Assembly (NCBI GenBank): GCA_025965125.1
Contig: JAOPXM010000066.1
Span: 1 to 62,541 of the forward strand
Direction of reading: 5' to 3'
DNA from: Nocardioides sp.
GTDB taxonomy: Bacteria > Actinomycetota > Actinomycetes > Propionibacteriales > Nocardioidaceae
DNA length: 62,541 bases
Part shown: piece after piece, positions 61,058-62,541 of the stretch
Numbering within the stretch: position 1 is the first letter of the stretch
How the letters are laid out: every line of letters begins with the position of its first letter
Position numbers and translations under genes: made by a program
Notes under the pieces: generated by a model
Databases searched by the model: none
Told to the model about the DNA's origin: nothing
The model's input: only the letters and a program-made list of their open reading frames with translations

Positions 61058-62458
61058 GTGAGCTCAGGACGTCGCGCGGTCGTGGTCGGAGGCGGCGTCG
61101 CCGGACTCACCGCCGCGCGGGACCTGGCCGCCGGCGGCCACCGCGTCACCCTGCTCGAGGCCTCGACCGAGATCGGCGGCAAGCTGCGGCGCCGCGAGGT
61201 GGCCGGTGTGCGGGTCGACGTCGGTGCGGAGGCGATGCTCAACCGTCGTCCGGAGGGCGTCGAGCTGGCCCGGGCCCTGGGCCTGGACGTCGTGCACCCG
61301 GCGATCGCCTCGTCCCGGATCTGGACTCGCGGCGAGCTGCGTCGGTTGCCGCGCTCCCTCATGGGCGTGCCCCTGGACCTTGATGAGCTGGCCGCCTCCG
61401 GCGTGCTGTCCGACCCCGGGCTCGAGCGGGTGCGCCGCGAGGCCCTGTTGCCGCCCGAGCGGTTGGAAGGCGACATCTCGGTGGGTGAGCTCGTCGACCG
61501 TCGCTTCGGGCCGGAGGTCACCGACCGGCTCGTGGAGCCGCTGCTGGGCGGCGTGTACGCCGGCAACGCCCGGGAGATCTCGGCCCGTGCGGCAATGCCG
61601 CAGCTGGTCGCGTTCGCCGAGCGCGGCTCGCTGCTCGAGCAGGCGGCCGTCATCCCGACGACGTACGACCTGCCGGTCTTCGCCGGGCTCCCCGGAGGCA
61701 TGGGCGGCCTCACCGACGCGGTCGCGGACTCGGCGGACTTCGAGATCCGCACGGGAGTGACCGTGCGCGGGCTGGTGCGCGCCGGCAGGCCGGGCGACGA
61801 GCGCTTCCAGCTCACGCTGGGACCCACCACGCATCCCGAGCTGCTCGACGCGGACCTGGTGGTGCTCGCGACCCCGGCGGCACCCACCGCCCGGCTGCTT
61901 GGCGAGCTCGCGCCGGTGGCGGCCATGGAGCTGGCCGGCATCGAGTCCGCGTCGATGGCCGTCGTGACGTTCGCTATTCGGGCCGTCGACGCCCCAGGGT
62001 TGGTCGCCATCGGCTCGTCCGGCTTCCTGGTGCCCCCCGTCGACGGCCACCGGATCAAGGCCTCGACGTTCTCCTTCGCCAAGTGGGGCTGGGTGCGAGA
62101 AGCCGGCCGGGCAGCCCCGGGCGGCGAGGACCTGCTGTTCCTGCGCACCTCGCTCGGCCGGCACCGCGAGGAGGCCACCCTCCAGGTCGCCGACGAGGAG
62201 CTGGTGGCGATCTCGCTGGCCGACCTCGGCGAGGCCACCGGACTGTCCGCCGTCCCGGTCGACGCACACGTCCAGCGCTGGGGTGGCGGCCTGCCGCAGT
62301 ACGCCGTCGGCCACCTCGACCGCGTGGCCCGCATCCGCGACGCCGTCGCGCTGGTGCCCGGCCTCGCGGTCTGCGGGGCGGCGTACGACGGGGTCGGCAT
62401 CCCCGCGTGCGTCGCCTCCGCCCACCGTGCGGTCGACCAGCTCCTCGGGTCCGCCTGA
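61058..62458 (+). CDS. hemY: Coproporphyrinogen III / protoporphyrinogen oxidase
   Basis: A 466-residue FAD oxidase: VVVGGGVAGLTAARDLAAGG (FAD motif about 8-27), VDVGAEAMLNRRPEGV, PLLGGVYAGNAREISARAAM, LPGGMGGLTDAVA and the C-terminal GAAYDGVGIPACVASA. In actinobacteria this enzyme oxidises coproporphyrinogen III to coproporphyrin III before iron insertion and HemQ. GTG 61058. Twelve bases before hemQ. Confidence 0.92.
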   Translation: MSSGRRAVVVGGGVAGLTAARDLAAGGHRVTLLEASTEIGGKLRRREVAGVRVDVGAEAMLNRRPEGVELARALGLDVVHPAIASSRIWTRGELRRLPRSLMGVPLDLDELAASGVLSDPGLERVRREALLPPERLEGDISVGELVDRRFGPEVTDRLVEPLLGGVYAGNAREISARAAMPQLVAFAERGSLLEQAAVIPTTYDLPVFAGLPGGMGGLTDAVADSADFEIRTGVTVRGLVRAGRPGDERFQLTLGPTTHPELLDADLVVLATPAAPTARLLGELAPVAAMELAGIESASMAVVTFAIRAVDAPGLVAIGSSGFLVPPVDGHRIKASTFSFAKWGWVREAGRAAPGGEDLLFLRTSLGRHREEATLQVADEELVAISLADLGEATGLSAVPVDAHVQRWGGGLPQYAVGHLDRVARIRDAVALVPGLAVCGAAYDGVGIPACVASAHRAVDQLLGSA

Positions 62459-62470
62459 GACACTGGGCGC

Positions 62471-62541
62471 ATGACGACTTCCGCCGGCAAGCGGGCCAAG
62501 GAGCTCAACGACACGATCCGCTACACGATGTGGTCGGTCTT
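62471..62541 (+). CDS. hemQ: Coproheme decarboxylase HemQ (5' end only)
   Basis: The first 23 codons: MTTSAGKRAKELNDTIRYTM then WSV, matching the HemQ (chlorite dismutase-like) N-terminus. It follows hemY by 12 bases. The gene is cut by the window end; product identification rests on this N-terminus and position beside hemY. Confidence 0.85.
   Translation, partial: MTTSAGKRAKELNDTIRYTMWSV

Overview
The window is very GC-rich, uses many GTG starts, has few intergenic gaps and strong G/C bias at third codon positions. Gene content is typical of an actinobacterium: glgM/glgC as a divergent pair, DUF3000 next to RNase D and hemE, the coproporphyrin-type heme genes hemY and hemQ, WS/DGAT, KstD, an EthA-like Baeyer-Villiger monooxygenase divergent from a TetR regulator, and DUF1707 membrane proteins. 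Family-level resemblance suggests Nocardioidaceae (a Nocardioides-like organism); this is inference, since no rRNA or marker phylogeny is available. No rRNA, tRNA, CRISPR array, prophage or insertion sequence was seen.

Layout. 1-6.5 kb: membrane proteins of the envelope (a cut polytopic protein, a PAP2/Aur1-like phosphatase, DUF4234, DUF6629), a pair of acyl-CoA dehydrogenases and a permuted-papain hydrolase. 6.5-13.5 kb: small conserved proteins, a large secreted protein, a gluconate uptake operon (gntK-gntP), tandem paralogous DUF1707 membrane proteins and DUF427. 13.5-17.4 kb: an EthD protein, the glgM/glgC glycogen pair and a Mug-type DNA glycosylase. 17.5-23.2 kb: secreted proteins (lipoproteins, phosphodiester glycosidase, S15-like hydrolase, matrixin-like protease, a DUF6318 pair with low third-position GC). 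23.3-31.3 kb: an orphan adenine methyltransferase, SDR, WS/DGAT, FUSC-like protein with DinB, and YbdK with a DUF402 protein. 31.3-36.2 kb: a TAP-like secreted hydrolase and an SDR/BVMO operon divergent from its likely TetR regulator. 36.2-42.6 kb: GT39 transferase, OmpR-type two-component system, a divergent Pro/Gly-rich membrane protein and KstD. 42.7-50.2 kb: HrpA helicase with an odd in-frame insertion, a PemK-like protein and a solute-binding lipoprotein. 50.2-62.5 kb: RNase D, DUF3000, hemE, then about 7.7 kb of other genes (NYN-LOTUS, DUF4349, and a LysR-controlled dimethylsulfone/sulfonate desulfurisation operon), followed by hemY and the first codons of hemQ.

Most coherent modules: (i) sfnG-sfnB-ssuD-ssuE-flavin reductase, which should turn dimethylsulfone into methanesulfinate, then methanesulfonate into sulfite, with reduced flavin supplied by the two reductases. 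It sits between hemE and hemY-hemQ, which are neighbours in mycobacteria. (ii) The GT39/histidine kinase/response regulator/membrane protein envelope module. (iii) glgM-glgC for maltose-1-phosphate and glycogen synthesis.

The most unusual sequence structures are two long hairpins (one containing both stop codons of convergent genes), a four-copy 15-bp in-frame repeat in the TetR gene, a roughly 68-codon low-complexity insertion in HrpA, a shared CGCTGGTTGA element that forms the first codons of sfnB, and clear operator-like palindromes upstream of the BVMO, WS/DGAT and LysR/sfnG genes.
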